Source: Pedobacter metabolipauper
Lineage (GTDB): Bacteria; Bacteroidota; Bacteroidia; Sphingobacteriales; Sphingobacteriaceae
NCBI RefSeq assembly: GCF_004362715.1
Contig: NZ_SNYC01000006.1
Location: 186,001-250,000, forward strand
Length of the DNA: 64,000 nt
Direction: 5' to 3'
In this document: positions 49,119 through 58,472 of the stretch, in pieces
Layout: each line of letters begins with the position of its first letter
Numbering within the stretch: the first letter of the stretch is position 1
Made by a program: the position numbers and the translations under genes
The notes under the pieces: generated by a model
What the model was told of the DNA's origin: nothing
The model's input: only the letters and a program-made list of their open reading frames with translations
The model's database searches: none

Positions 49119-50562
49119 TTGCCAGCCTTTCGCTAACCAGCTTCAAGGCTTCTTCTAAACTTTTTAAGTTTACGGTACCAAAGCCAAATCGCAGATAATA
49201 GATATCAACGTCCGGGATATCTGCATTTGGAATTATTGGCATATCCATACCATGTTCTTTAAGATATTCTACAACTTCATTTACACTACAGTATGCCGGA
49301 AAACGAAACCAAAAACTTAGCCCGCAATCGGGTTTATTTACTTTAGCATAATTACCTACATAGTGTTCCAGCTCTATGGCAATATTGTCCCTGTCTTTCT
49401 TTTTTGCTGCTCTTGCCTGCCTTACACAAAGCCAAAGATCTCCATTATAAATCATTTTCGTGATTGCCTTTTCTTCCAGAATACTCCGGTATGGATTTAT
49501 CCTTAATAAATTTTGATCCAGCAAGGCAATAAATTCTGCCGCGGCTATGACCACTCTTGTATTGGACATATATTCAGAAAGCCGGCTTAATGCTCCGAGA
49601 TAGATCACATGTCCATCATGATTATAGTTGGCAAGAGGAATGAACGGGGTAGACTTATACCAAAATTCATGGTAATCATCTTCTTCTACGATATAGAATT
49701 TATGTTTTTTAGCCAGTTTAATTAATCTGGAACACTCTTCGGGCTTCAGTTGATTACCTTCAGGGTAGCTGCACTGTGGTCTTAAGTACAACAGATCAAT
49801 CTTTTTTTGATTGAGCAAATTTTCCAGCTTCTCAAAAAAGTTGATATCATAAGTACTTAGGTCATAACTATTGGTTTTACAATACTGCAGTGATTCACTA
49901 AGAATTACATCTTTTGGCGCTGTATTTACCACTGCACTTCCAGGCTTAAGTAAAAATTTAAACACAGTATCCAGGCATTCCTTCCTCCCAAAGATGAGAT
50001 GGAGACAATCGCGATGGATCTCAAACCGTCTATGTACATTGAAATAATAACGGATGGCTTTTTTTAACTCTGCAGACTTAAACGTTTCTAACTGTTGCCT
50101 GGAGTTCATCTCCAGAAAGCTATTTTTAATTTCAACCAAGTAATTGTAATTGTGTATTACGGGCTGATAATATGGATTGACGGTATCAAAGCCTATAGAA
50201 AGAAATGATTGCGGCTGCATCACTACATCTGGCTTTAACAGCTTAGCATGGTCCAGTTTTATGGGCAGCTCTGTTAAAAGATTTTCATCAGGCCCATCCA
50301 GCTCTGGAATCCTATCGGCCACAAAGGTTCCGGAGCCGCTTACAGTGGTGATCCATCCCAATGCCGCCAGCTTAAAATAAACCCGCTTGACTGTGTTGAC
50401 GTTAATTCCATTAAGTTTGGCAAAGGCCAGCTGAGACGGTAATTTTTCTCCCGGTCTGACTTCTTTGGTTTTTATTTTATCTATAAAATATTCCAGTATT
50501 TTGTCGCTGAAATTTTTTACAAGCGGAAAGTCTATTTTCCACTGGGCATTAATTTTACGCAT
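49105..50562 (-). CDS. MocR/PdxR-like GntR regulator with degenerate aminotransferase domain
   Basis: The 485-residue transcription factor has an N-terminal GntR winged helix at about 12-82 (ILEYFIDKIKTKEVRPGEKL; LAFAKLNGINVNTVKRVYFK; LGWITTVSGSGTFVAD). A class I/II aminotransferase fold follows from about 120. The usual DDY motif is present (VEEDDYHEFWY, 292-302). The PLP Schiff-base lysine of the S-K motif is replaced by arginine: YLGALSRLSEY, R327. It therefore probably does not form an internal aldimine and may sense PLP or another ligand non-covalently, or none. The regulated gene is unknown; nothing adjacent suggests vitamin B6 metabolism. Its stop codon lies in the terminator shared with icd. 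Confidence 0.85.
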   Translation of the reverse strand: MRKINAQWKIDFPLVKNFSDKILEYFIDKIKTKEVRPGEKLPSQLAFAKLNGINVNTVKRVYFKLAALGWITTVSGSGTFVADRIPELDGPDENLLTELPIKLDHAKLLKPDVVMQPQSFLSIGFDTVNPYYQPVIHNYNYLVEIKNSFLEMNSRQQLETFKSAELKKAIRYYFNVHRRFEIHRDCLHLIFGRKECLDTVFKFLLKPGSAVVNTAPKDVILSESLQYCKTNSYDLSTYDINFFEKLENLLNQKKIDLLYLRPQCSYPEGNQLKPEECSRLIKLAKKHKFYIVEEDDYHEFWYKSTPFIPLANYNHDGHVIYLGALSRLSEYMSNTRVVIAAAEFIALLDQNLLRINPYRSILEEKAITKMIYNGDLWLCVRQARAAKKKDRDNIAIELEHYVGNYAKVNKPDCGLSFWFRFPAYCSVNEVVEYLKEHGMDMPIIPNADIPDVDIYYLRFGFGTVNLKSLEEALKLVSERLAMIKP

Positions 50563-50809
50563 AAGATGAGAGATTAATTTATAAACGTTAGGCTAATTTA
50601 AACTATACTTACGAGAAATAGAGCATTATAAAAAGCAGGCTATCTCATAATTGGTAAAGCAGGCTATATAAAGTGCTTCCAGGAATGAATAATCTATTTA
50701 GTTTGTTTCATGAAATTTTATGAGTAACTCTGATTTTGGTTTTTCCTTTTATCGCCTTAAGTTACTTGCCAACCAACTTTGTTAGTAGATAGATATTAAT
50801 TTTAATTGT

Positions 50810-50817
50810 TAAATTTG
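50810..50817 (+). promoter_or_regulatory. -7 box of the histidine kinase gene (TAAATTTG)
   Basis: It is an exact TANNTTTG match ending 25 bp before the GTG start at 50843. The -33 region is not clear. Confidence 0.4.
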
Positions 50818-50842
50818 CGGTAATAAATTAAAAAAACTAGAC

Positions 50843-52024
50843 GTGATAAATTCTCCGATACGTATACTGGCAGATGTTGAAGCGATCTCAAAAATACCTG
50901 TAGTTGATAACATTCTTGAAGTGATTTGCCGGAGTACGGGTATGGGCTTTGCTGCAATTGCCCGGGTAACGGAGGACAGATGGGTTGCCTGTGCTGTACG
51001 TGACGAAATCAACTTTGGATTGGTACCAGGAGGGGAATTGAAAATTGAAACCACCATCTGCGCTGAGATAGAAAAGAGTAAGCAATCGGTTATTATTGAT
51101 CACGTTGCTCAAGACAATCGCTTTCATGATCACCATACACCGGCCATGTATGGCTTTCAAAGTTATATTTCTACACCCATTATACTTCAAGACGGCACCT
51201 TTTTCGGTACTCTTTGTGCCATTGACCCCAGGCCTAATCAACTAAACACACCAGAAACTATTGGTATGTTTAATCTTTTTGCCGAATTGATCGGCTTTCA
51301 TCTGAATGCATTGGAACAGGTGGAGATGAGTAAAAGCAAGCTTTTAGAAGAACAGAAGACTGCTGAACTTAGAGAACAGTTTATTGCTATTTTAGGCCAT
51401 GACCTTAGAAATCCTGTAGGCGCAATCCGTAACAGTGCACAACTGCTGAACCGGATGCCTTTGGAAGACCGGGCATCCCGTTTTGTACGCATTATTCAGG
51501 ACAGCACTTTTCGCATCACCGGTTTAATTGAGAATGTACTGGATTTTGCCCGCGGACGTTTAGGTGGGGGCCTCACCTTAAATCGTAAACCGAATGAACA
51601 GCTTGAAACTACCTTGGTGCAGGTTGTTACCGAGTTAGAAACCATCTGGACTGATCGTACAATAGCTTTTCAATGTAATATTAATGGTTCTGTAAGCTGC
51701 GATGCAGAACGCATTGCACAACTTTTTTCAAACCTATTGGGTAATGCCCTTACCTATGGTGATCCGGATACTCCTGTAAAAGTTAACGCAACAAATGAGG
51801 ATAATCAATTCTCTTTACGGATATCAAACTCCGGCAAAAAAATTCCTGATGCTGCAATGGCTCTGTTGTTTCAGCCTTTTTCCCGTGGTGATGTTGAAAA
51901 AAGCAAGGAAGGACTAGGCCTTGGGCTTTACATATCGTCTGAGATTGCAAAAGCACATCTTGGAACTCTTGAGGTATCATCAACTGAGAAGGAAACTAGC
52001 TTTCTTTTAAAATTTCCGAGCTAA
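50843..52024 (+). CDS. GAF-domain sensor histidine kinase
   Basis: This soluble two-component kinase starts at GTG (MINSPIRILADVEAISKIPV). A GAF sensor domain covers about 20-155 (GFAAIARVTEDRWVACAVRD; YGFQSYISTPIILQDGTFFG; TLCAIDPR). A short coiled linker leads to HisKA with the phospho-acceptor H186 in AILGHDLRNPVGAIRNSAQL. The ATPase domain shows the N-box RIAQLFSNLLGNALTYGDPD (about 292), a G1-like LRISNSGKKIP and the G2 box GLGLGLYISSEIAKAHLG. There is no transmembrane segment and no response regulator next to it, so it is an orphan kinase. GAF domains of this type often sense small molecules or redox state; the signal is unknown. Confidence 0.93.
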   Translation: MINSPIRILADVEAISKIPVVDNILEVICRSTGMGFAAIARVTEDRWVACAVRDEINFGLVPGGELKIETTICAEIEKSKQSVIIDHVAQDNRFHDHHTPAMYGFQSYISTPIILQDGTFFGTLCAIDPRPNQLNTPETIGMFNLFAELIGFHLNALEQVEMSKSKLLEEQKTAELREQFIAILGHDLRNPVGAIRNSAQLLNRMPLEDRASRFVRIIQDSTFRITGLIENVLDFARGRLGGGLTLNRKPNEQLETTLVQVVTELETIWTDRTIAFQCNINGSVSCDAERIAQLFSNLLGNALTYGDPDTPVKVNATNEDNQFSLRISNSGKKIPDAAMALLFQPFSRGDVEKSKEGLGLGLYISSEIAKAHLGTLEVSSTEKETSFLLKFPS

Positions 52025-52168
52025 TCAAACTGCTGTTTACTCCAAAGCACAAATATTTAACAGTTTTTTAGATTCTTTTAACATATGTTTAACATTTTAG
52101 GCCATTCCTTTTAGGTATTATTGCGCTAAATTACAAGTGCTTATCTATTTTTTCCGGGTTTTCGTCGT

Positions 52169-52375
52169 ATGTTTAAATTGGTTGCTACTCTCCTTCTGGC
52201 TTTTACAGCCATTTCTTCTTATGCACAAAATAAAACTACGGTCAAAGGTATGCTTATTGATTCTGCTTTCAGGCTACCTGTTAAATTTGCAACAATAGTA
52301 GCTATTAACACATATTCATCACATTTAACCTCCATTTCGTCACATTTAAACTATTGGTTAGTATTTCATTGGTAA
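52169..52375 (+). pseudogene. Truncated N-terminal fragment of a beta-barrel receptor paralogue
   Basis: The first 48 residues (MFKLVATLLLAFTAISSYAQ, then NKTTVKGMLIDSAFRLPVKF) parallel the start of the receptor encoded 257 bp downstream (AQNKATIKGILIDSASKAPV). The shared frame is AQNK-x-T-x-KG-x-LIDSA-x3-PV-x2-AT-x-A-x2-NT. The similarity stops near 52312; the frame then runs into unrelated sequence with a CACATTTAA direct repeat and ends at 52375. It is a signal peptide plus the first strands of a carboxypeptidase-regulatory-like domain and cannot be a functional receptor. It is probably the relic of a diverged tandem copy, though a secreted mini-protein cannot be excluded. Confidence 0.55.
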
Positions 52376-52425
52376 CATTGCAGCATAAAAAGAATCAAAC
52401 AACCACAAAACAAACACACACACTC

Positions 52426-55140
52426 ATGAATAAATTTTTCGTTTCTCTCCTGCTCTCGATGGCAGCTTTCACATCCTTTGCCCAGAATAAAGCTACAATT
52501 AAAGGTATACTCATCGACTCTGCCTCTAAGGCTCCTGTTGAATATGCCACTGTTGCCGTAGTTAATACCAAAGACACTACGCTGATCTCTTATACGCTGA
52601 GCGATAAGAAAGGTGCTTTCACAATTTCAGGGATCACAACAGAACGGCCAACGCGGTTAATTGTTTCTTATGTAGGTTATAAGATCATCCGCAGAAACCT
52701 CGATCTCACCAAAGGAGAAACAAAAGATATGGGTACGTTGCTTTTTACGAGCGAAAGTCTCCAGGAAGTGGTAATCCAGGGAGCACGGTCTCCAATTGTT
52801 GTGAAGAAAGACACCATTGAGTTTAATACTGAAGCCTTTAAAACACGCCCAAATGCCGTGGTTGAAGAGTTACTGCGAAAGCTGCCAGGTGTTCAGGTAA
52901 ATACTGATGGTTCTATATTGGTAAACGGAAAGTCTATCAGCAAATTGCTCATTGATGGTAAACAGTTTTTTGGCAATGACCCTAAAGTAGCAACAAGGAA
53001 CCTGGATGCTGATATGATTGATAAGATACAGGTTTATGACGACAGGGAAAATGACCCAGATCATAAGCTTAGTGAAACTCAAGTGGTAAAGATCATTAAT
53101 TTAAAGCTGAAAAATAAGATCAAGAAAAGTACCATGGGCAAGATCTTTGGCGGTGGCGGTACCAGGGACCGTTATGAATTTGGTGGTATTGTGAGCAGCT
53201 TTAGAGATACACTGCAGGTCAGCCTAATTGGCCTTGGCAATAATTTAAATAAAACTGGCTTCTCCAGCCAGGAATTATACTCTATGGGTGGTTTTAACCG
53301 TTCTGGTGGCTCACAGATTTATGATGGTACTTTTGGAGGCAGAGGCTGGGGCGGAATAGAAAAGGTAGCTTCTGGCGGCGTAAATATCAATAACGATTAC
53401 GGCCAGAAGTTAAAAATGAACCTTACCTATTTCTATACCAATACTATCCGCAACAATGATGGCAGTGCTTATGGTGAACAGACCTTGCCGGAAACCATAT
53501 TATATACAACAGCGAATTACGGTTCAAAGAATACGGAGAATAAACACGCACTTTCATCATCTATTGAATGGAGGCCTGATACGCTAAATCGATTTAAGTA
53601 TGAACCGAGATTAAATCTTAATGGTAACAAATCTGACGACCGATCTTACAACCTCTCATCAAACACCCTAAATCCTATACTTAGTGAATCTAAAGGTTAT
53701 TCAAACAGCAATAGTGATAATACCGACTTTAGCCATAATTTTTCCTGGTACCGGAGGCTAAAGAAAAAAGGATCGTCATTGAACATAAACCATAATCTTT
53801 CACTGAACAACTCTGCTTCGAACAATTTCAATTTTAATGACCTGGTGTCTTATACATCACAGCTAAAATCAGAAACGCTGGATCGATATGCCAACGGTGC
53901 CAACGGTGGTGACAACGCATCTTTAAGTATTGGTTACACCTATCCGATCGTAAAAAAACTAACTGCTGAACTGAACGCGTCTTCTGGTTATTCTGCTTCT
54001 TCTGAGGGTTTATTTACCTACGATAAAAATGTGACTACCGGGTTATACGATATCTTTTTAAATAATCAGAGTAATGAACTGGACAGAACAACCTGGACTC
54101 ATGATTTAACACCGCAGCTAGCCTATCAGATTACTGAAAAATACAACCTTAGACTTGGCGTAAATGCAAAATGGCAGAATCTTAACAATAAATTTGGCGG
54201 CAATACAGGCGATGTTAAGAAACAATATTCAAATGTATTTCCTATAGTTCGTTTTGATGGCCCTGGTTTTTCAATCAATTATGCTGAAAATATTCAACAG
54301 CCTGGTATTTCTCAAATTCAGCCTATTGTAAGAGAATATTCACAACTGTATAAATACACCGGGAATCCGGATCTGGAACCAACCCATCAATATGAGATCA
54401 ATGGAAACGTATATAAATACAATTATAAGAACCAGACCAATCTGAATGCCTATGCTTCTGTTCGTTTTTCTGATAATGAAATTATCCAGCGGACAAATAT
54501 TGAAGCGAACGGAGCGCATACTTCTACTTATATTAACAGGAATGGTGGAATTTATGGATATGTTAGTGCCAGTTTTGGTAAGCAGTTTAAAAAATCTCAG
54601 GACTGGCAGATCGGGCTTAATACGAATGTGAACCTTAATATTAATAAAAGTGCCTTTTTCTTAAATGCAGATGAAGGCCTACAATACCGCTATAGTGCCA
54701 GTGCTGGCGAGGGTATAAATTTTAACTACAATGAGCTGCTAAGTTTAAGTTCTAATTATAATTTCTCTAAGTCTATTACGAATTATAAAAATGTAGATTT
54801 TAAATCAGTCAATACTTATACGCATACCCTGGGTGCAGACATGAGTTTAAGATGGCCAAAGCGGGTAATTGTTGAAGGAAACTATAATTTTAATTATAAC
54901 CCACAGGTTTCACAGGGTTTTCAGAAAAGCTCAAACATTTTAAACCTAGCAGTTTCTATACAGATGTTGAAAAAAGACAGGGGAAACCTGAAGGTTTCAG
55001 TGTATGATATTTTGGATGAAAATGTCTCTGTATATCAATATGCATCCAATAACTCAATTAGCATGGGACAACAGGATGTATTAAAGCGGTACTTTTTAGT
55101 TACTTACCAATATAAATTCAACATTTACAAGAGTAAATAA
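52426..55140 (+). CDS. Outer-membrane beta-barrel receptor with carboxypeptidase-regulatory-like domain
   Basis: I start this at 52426, where the ATG gives a signal peptide (MNKFFVSLLLSMAAFTSFAQ). A CarboxypepD_reg-like beta-sandwich is at about 22-105 (ATIKGILIDSASKAPVEYAT; GAFTISGI). A TonB plug-like segment is at about 110-235 (FKTRPNAVVEELLRKLPGVQ; ILVNGKSISKLLIDGKQFFG; NDPKVATRNLDADMIDKIQV). A large Asn/Ser/Tyr-rich barrel ends VTYQYKFNIYKSK. This matches the large Bacteroidota outer-membrane beta-barrel family that resembles TonB-dependent receptors; the ligand is unknown. It is followed after 44 bp by a TonB receptor gene on the same strand. A truncated paralogue lies just upstream. 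Confidence 0.9.
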   Translation: MNKFFVSLLLSMAAFTSFAQNKATIKGILIDSASKAPVEYATVAVVNTKDTTLISYTLSDKKGAFTISGITTERPTRLIVSYVGYKIIRRNLDLTKGETKDMGTLLFTSESLQEVVIQGARSPIVVKKDTIEFNTEAFKTRPNAVVEELLRKLPGVQVNTDGSILVNGKSISKLLIDGKQFFGNDPKVATRNLDADMIDKIQVYDDRENDPDHKLSETQVVKIINLKLKNKIKKSTMGKIFGGGGTRDRYEFGGIVSSFRDTLQVSLIGLGNNLNKTGFSSQELYSMGGFNRSGGSQIYDGTFGGRGWGGIEKVASGGVNINNDYGQKLKMNLTYFYTNTIRNNDGSAYGEQTLPETILYTTANYGSKNTENKHALSSSIEWRPDTLNRFKYEPRLNLNGNKSDDRSYNLSSNTLNPILSESKGYSNSNSDNTDFSHNFSWYRRLKKKGSSLNINHNLSLNNSASNNFNFNDLVSYTSQLKSETLDRYANGANGGDNASLSIGYTYPIVKKLTAELNASSGYSASSEGLFTYDKNVTTGLYDIFLNNQSNELDRTTWTHDLTPQLAYQITEKYNLRLGVNAKWQNLNNKFGGNTGDVKKQYSNVFPIVRFDGPGFSINYAENIQQPGISQIQPIVREYSQLYKYTGNPDLEPTHQYEINGNVYKYNYKNQTNLNAYASVRFSDNEIIQRTNIEANGAHTSTYINRNGGIYGYVSASFGKQFKKSQDWQIGLNTNVNLNINKSAFFLNADEGLQYRYSASAGEGINFNYNELLSLSSNYNFSKSITNYKNVDFKSVNTYTHTLGADMSLRWPKRVIVEGNYNFNYNPQVSQGFQKSSNILNLAVSIQMLKKDRGNLKVSVYDILDENVSVYQYASNNSISMGQQDVLKRYFLVTYQYKFNIYKSK

Positions 55141-55184
55141 CGGTTTTGTTTATTTTGGGCTTAAAATTTGACACTGGTTTGCTA

Positions 55185-57242
55185 ATGAAAAAATTGCTCA
55201 CCGGGTGCCTGATCCTTAGCGGATCATTAGGTTTCGCACAAAATAAACAAGATTCTGTTAAACGATTAAAAGAAGTAGTGATCCAGCCTTACTTTTCGGT
55301 ACAGCCGTTGATTAGAGCAACCGGTACGATTGGACTTATTGGTCAGGAAACGCTGGATCGTCAACCAGGGAGTTCTTTGGTTTCTGCAGTGAATACTGTT
55401 GCTGGTGTACGGATGGAAGAGCGTTCTCCGGGCAGCTATCGATTGTCTGTTCGGGGCAGTTTGCTTAGGTCTCCTTTTGGGGTTCGGAACATTAAGATCT
55501 ATCTTGATGATTTTCCGTTAACCGATGCCGGAGGAAATAGCTACCTGAATGCACTGGATGCTTCCGGAACTTCGCAGCTTCAAATTTTGAAAGGGCCGCA
55601 TGGAAGTATTTATGGCGCAAATTCTGGTGGCGTGATCCTGATTCAACCCAATGGTGAGGCTGCTGACACAAATTATGTTGCTGTAAAAGCTGAAGGTGGT
55701 TCTTTTGGTTCTTTCCGCGAAAATGTGGTGCTAAACCAGCAGATTGGAAATTACGGGCTGAACATTACACAGGCTTACCAACGCAGTGATGGTTACCGTG
55801 ACCATAGCGAAATGGACCGGAAGTACTTTCAGGCTCTACAAAAGTGGGATTACTCGAAAAACAAGGCCTTAAAAGTCCTGCTCTTTTATTCGGACCTGCA
55901 TTACAATACTCCCGGCGGCTTAACCGCTGCCCAGTATGAACTGAGCCCTAAATTATCCAGACCTGCAGCCGGTGCGAGTAAAGGTGCTATTGAACAACAG
56001 GCTGGAATATATAGCAAAACCATTTATGGAGGGGTTTCTCACAATTGGCGGATTAGCGAAAGTTTTAAACATGTAATTTCGGTTTTCTCTTCGTACACTG
56101 ATTTTAAAAATCCATTTATCAGCAATTATGAAAAGCGCAGGGAATTCTCTCTTGGCCTTAGAACGTATGTGGAATATGGTAAAGGCACACAAAATATAGA
56201 TTGGAAGATAGATGCCGGACTGGAAAGTATGAAAACAAGTACGGATTTTGACAATTTTGACAACAACTTTGGTAGGCCTGCTGCAGTACAGGCATTAGAT
56301 GAGCTTAATGCTTCTGCTAATTTTGCCTTTGTACATTTTAGTATTGACTTGCATAAGAAACTATTGCTGGAACTCTCAGGAAGTGCTAATCTTTATGGTT
56401 ACGATTATGCCCGCTTAGCTCCTGTTACTGTCGCGAAAAAGACCTATGATTTTGATGTGCAGCTGATGCCCAGGGTTGCCCTATCTTATTTACTGACACC
56501 ACGAACTTCGTTAAGGGCTTCTGTTAGCAAAGGATATTCTCCTCCTACAAGGGATGAGGTACGCGCTTCTGATCATGTAATTAATGTTGACCTTCAGCCT
56601 GAATATGGCTGGAACTATGAAACAGGTATCCGGTACATCAGCAAAGACAATAGGCTTTTTGCTGATGTGAACGGCTTTTATTATAACCTGAAGAGCGCGA
56701 TTGTTAGGCGCTTAAATGAGAATGATGCTGAATTCTTCATCAATGCCGGGGGAACCAGACAATGGGGACTGGAAAGCACCATTGCTTATTGGGTTTTACC
56801 TGAAAAAGATTTTGGCCTGCTTAGGGGCCTGCAGCTGAAAAGCGCATATACGCTGAGTCATTTTAAGTTTGATAATTATACAGACCGCAGCGATGACTTT
56901 TCAGGTAATGACCTGACCGGGGTTCCTAAAAACATGATCATCAGCAGTGCAGATATCCTGCTGCCAAAAGGAATTTACTTATTTATGCAGCATAACTATA
57001 CATCCAGCATTCCTTTGAACGACGCCAATACTGCTTATGCCAAAAAGTATGATTTGGTACAGGCTAAAATTGGCTGGAAGAATTTACACCTTGGCAAGGT
57101 TCCGGTTGAGATCTATGCGGGTGCAGACAACTTATTGAACCAGAAGTACAGTCTTGGAAATGACCTGAATGCTTTTGGCGGACGATATTTTAACGCTGCG
57201 GCAACCCGTAATTTCTATGGCGGAATGCTGGTCAGGCTATAA
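55185..57242 (+). CDS. TonB-dependent outer-membrane receptor
   Basis: The start is set at the ATG at 55185, which gives a signal peptide (MKKLLTGCLILSGSLGFAQ); an upstream in-frame start adds 13 residues. A plug domain lies at about 35-150 (IRATGTIGLIGQETLDRQPG; VNTVAGVRMEERSPGSYRLS; VRGSLLRSPFGVRNIKIYLD; GPHGSIYGANSGGVILIQP). The 22-strand barrel runs to NFYGGMLVRL with a late NLLNQKYS turn. There is no STN or carboxypeptidase-regulatory domain, so it resembles classical siderophore/metal-type receptors rather than SusC. The substrate is unknown. It may be co-transcribed with the upstream barrel protein. The stop codon lies in the loop of a perfect 9-bp hairpin. Confidence 0.92.
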   Translation: MKKLLTGCLILSGSLGFAQNKQDSVKRLKEVVIQPYFSVQPLIRATGTIGLIGQETLDRQPGSSLVSAVNTVAGVRMEERSPGSYRLSVRGSLLRSPFGVRNIKIYLDDFPLTDAGGNSYLNALDASGTSQLQILKGPHGSIYGANSGGVILIQPNGEAADTNYVAVKAEGGSFGSFRENVVLNQQIGNYGLNITQAYQRSDGYRDHSEMDRKYFQALQKWDYSKNKALKVLLFYSDLHYNTPGGLTAAQYELSPKLSRPAAGASKGAIEQQAGIYSKTIYGGVSHNWRISESFKHVISVFSSYTDFKNPFISNYEKRREFSLGLRTYVEYGKGTQNIDWKIDAGLESMKTSTDFDNFDNNFGRPAAVQALDELNASANFAFVHFSIDLHKKLLLELSGSANLYGYDYARLAPVTVAKKTYDFDVQLMPRVALSYLLTPRTSLRASVSKGYSPPTRDEVRASDHVINVDLQPEYGWNYETGIRYISKDNRLFADVNGFYYNLKSAIVRRLNENDAEFFINAGGTRQWGLESTIAYWVLPEKDFGLLRGLQLKSAYTLSHFKFDNYTDRSDDFSGNDLTGVPKNMIISSADILLPKGIYLFMQHNYTSSIPLNDANTAYAKKYDLVQAKIGWKNLHLGKVPVEIYAGADNLLNQKYSLGNDLNAFGGRYFNAAATRNFYGGMLVRL

Positions 57243-57250
57243 GCCTGACC
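57230..57250. terminator. Perfect hairpin over the receptor stop codon
   Basis: GGTCAGGCT at 57230-57238 pairs with AGCCTGACC at 57242-57250 around ATA. It sits between convergent genes 11 bp apart, but no T-tract follows on either strand, so termination may need Rho or the hairpin may only stabilise 3' ends. Confidence 0.45.
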
Positions 57251-57253
57251 GGG

Positions 57254-57586
57254 TCATTTGATAACCAGTTCCAGGCTGCTCACGATGATCTCTGTCGCAA
57301 ATCTTTGTTCTCCTTTTTTGTCAGTATAGATTTGGGTACTCAATTTACCTTCTATGGTAAATTCTGTTCCTTTCTTTACCACATTATCAACCAGGCTAAC
57401 TTTGTTATTCCAGAAAACGAGGTTAAACCATTGGGTTTGGTTAACGGCCTCACCTGCGCCGTTTTTATAAAACTCATTGACGGCCACGCTGAGGCGTGCC
57501 ATTTTCTTATTCTCAGAGAAATCAATTACTACCGGATCTGTACCGGCAAATCCGGTTAAGCGAATGCTGTTTTTAATGTTATTCAT
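57254..57586 (-). CDS. ssb: Short single-stranded DNA-binding protein
   Basis: The 110-residue OB-fold protein begins MNNIKNSIRLTGFAGTDPVV and carries RLSVAVNEFYKN, QTQWFNLVFWNNKVSLVDNV, VKKGTEFTIEGKLSTQIYTD and EIIVSSLELVIK, the classical SSB fold. It stops right after the OB fold: the disordered tail and acidic DDDIPF-like tip that recruits repair proteins are missing. It is therefore probably a secondary SSB and not the replicative one, which would lie elsewhere. It is not in the rpsF operon, where many phyla carry ssb. Confidence 0.9.
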   Translation of the reverse strand: MNNIKNSIRLTGFAGTDPVVIDFSENKKMARLSVAVNEFYKNGAGEAVNQTQWFNLVFWNNKVSLVDNVVKKGTEFTIEGKLSTQIYTDKKGEQRFATEIIVSSLELVIK

Positions 57587-57698
57587 AATTCTATCTGTTT
57601 AGGTAGGTAACAGTATTCAGATTCGATGAGAAAAAGTTAAATTAACCGGATATATCCGGTTAATTTTAAAATAGTGTATATTTAACCTGCAAAATAAA

Positions 57699-58439
57699 AT
57701 GACCATGTTTAAATCAATTTCTTTACTACTTACAGTTGTATTCATTTTCCTTCTTACGGATCCGGCATCTGCAAAGAATAAACGCATACTGGTATTTTCT
57801 AAAACTGCAGGTTTTCACCATTCCTCCATTAACATAGGTATAACGGCTATCCAGAAACTGGGTTTGGAAAATGATATTGATGTAGATACCACCAAAGATG
57901 CCTCTAAATTTACGGTTGTTAACCTTAAAAAGTATAGTGCTGTGGTTTTTCTAAACACTACCGGCAATGTTCTTGACGAGGATCAGCAAAAAGCTTTTGA
58001 ATCTTATATCCGTTCTGGCGGTGGTTTTGTTGGCATTCATTCTGCTACTGACACTGAATATGAGTGGCCCTGGTATGGCAAGCTTGTAGGTGCTTATTTT
58101 GTTAGTCACCCTGCACAGCAAGTGGCTAATTTGAATGTGGTTAACCGTAAATCTAATGCGACAAAACATTTACCGGAGGTTTGGAAGAGAAAAGACGAGT
58201 GGTATAATTTTAAAGATATTGGTAAGGATCTAAATGTACTGATCGCATTGGACGAAACGAGTTATACCGGCGGGATCAATGGCGCAAACCATCCGATGGC
58301 ATGGTATCACAATTTTGAGGGCGGCCGTTCGTTCTACACGGGACTTGGACATGTGGAAGAATCCTATTCAGATCCTTTATTTCTAAAACATCTGCTTGCT
58401 GGGATTAACTATTCAACCGGTAAAAAACCGATCGAATAG
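57699..58439 (+). CDS. Exported ThuA-domain protein (trehalose-utilisation-like)
   Basis: A signal peptide (MFKSISLLLTVVFIFLLTDP, ASA; the ATG at 57705 may be the true start) precedes a ThuA-type class I glutamine-amidotransferase-like fold: KRILVFSKTAGFHHSSINIG, AVVFLNTTGNVLDEDQQKAF, FVGIHSATDTEYEWPWYGKL, NHPMAWYHNFEGGRSFYTGL and GHVEESYSDPLFLKHLLAGI. ThuA domains are common in exported Bacteroidota proteins, often linked to sugar metabolism, but the reaction is unknown. It is a single-domain version; no cytochrome or carbohydrate-binding module is attached. It is divergent from ssb and convergent with an SDR gene. Confidence 0.88.
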   Translation: MTMFKSISLLLTVVFIFLLTDPASAKNKRILVFSKTAGFHHSSINIGITAIQKLGLENDIDVDTTKDASKFTVVNLKKYSAVVFLNTTGNVLDEDQQKAFESYIRSGGGFVGIHSATDTEYEWPWYGKLVGAYFVSHPAQQVANLNVVNRKSNATKHLPEVWKRKDEWYNFKDIGKDLNVLIALDETSYTGGINGANHPMAWYHNFEGGRSFYTGLGHVEESYSDPLFLKHLLAGINYSTGKKPIE

Positions 58440-58472
58440 TTGTGGTCATCACGGCAAGACTGTCCTGATATT

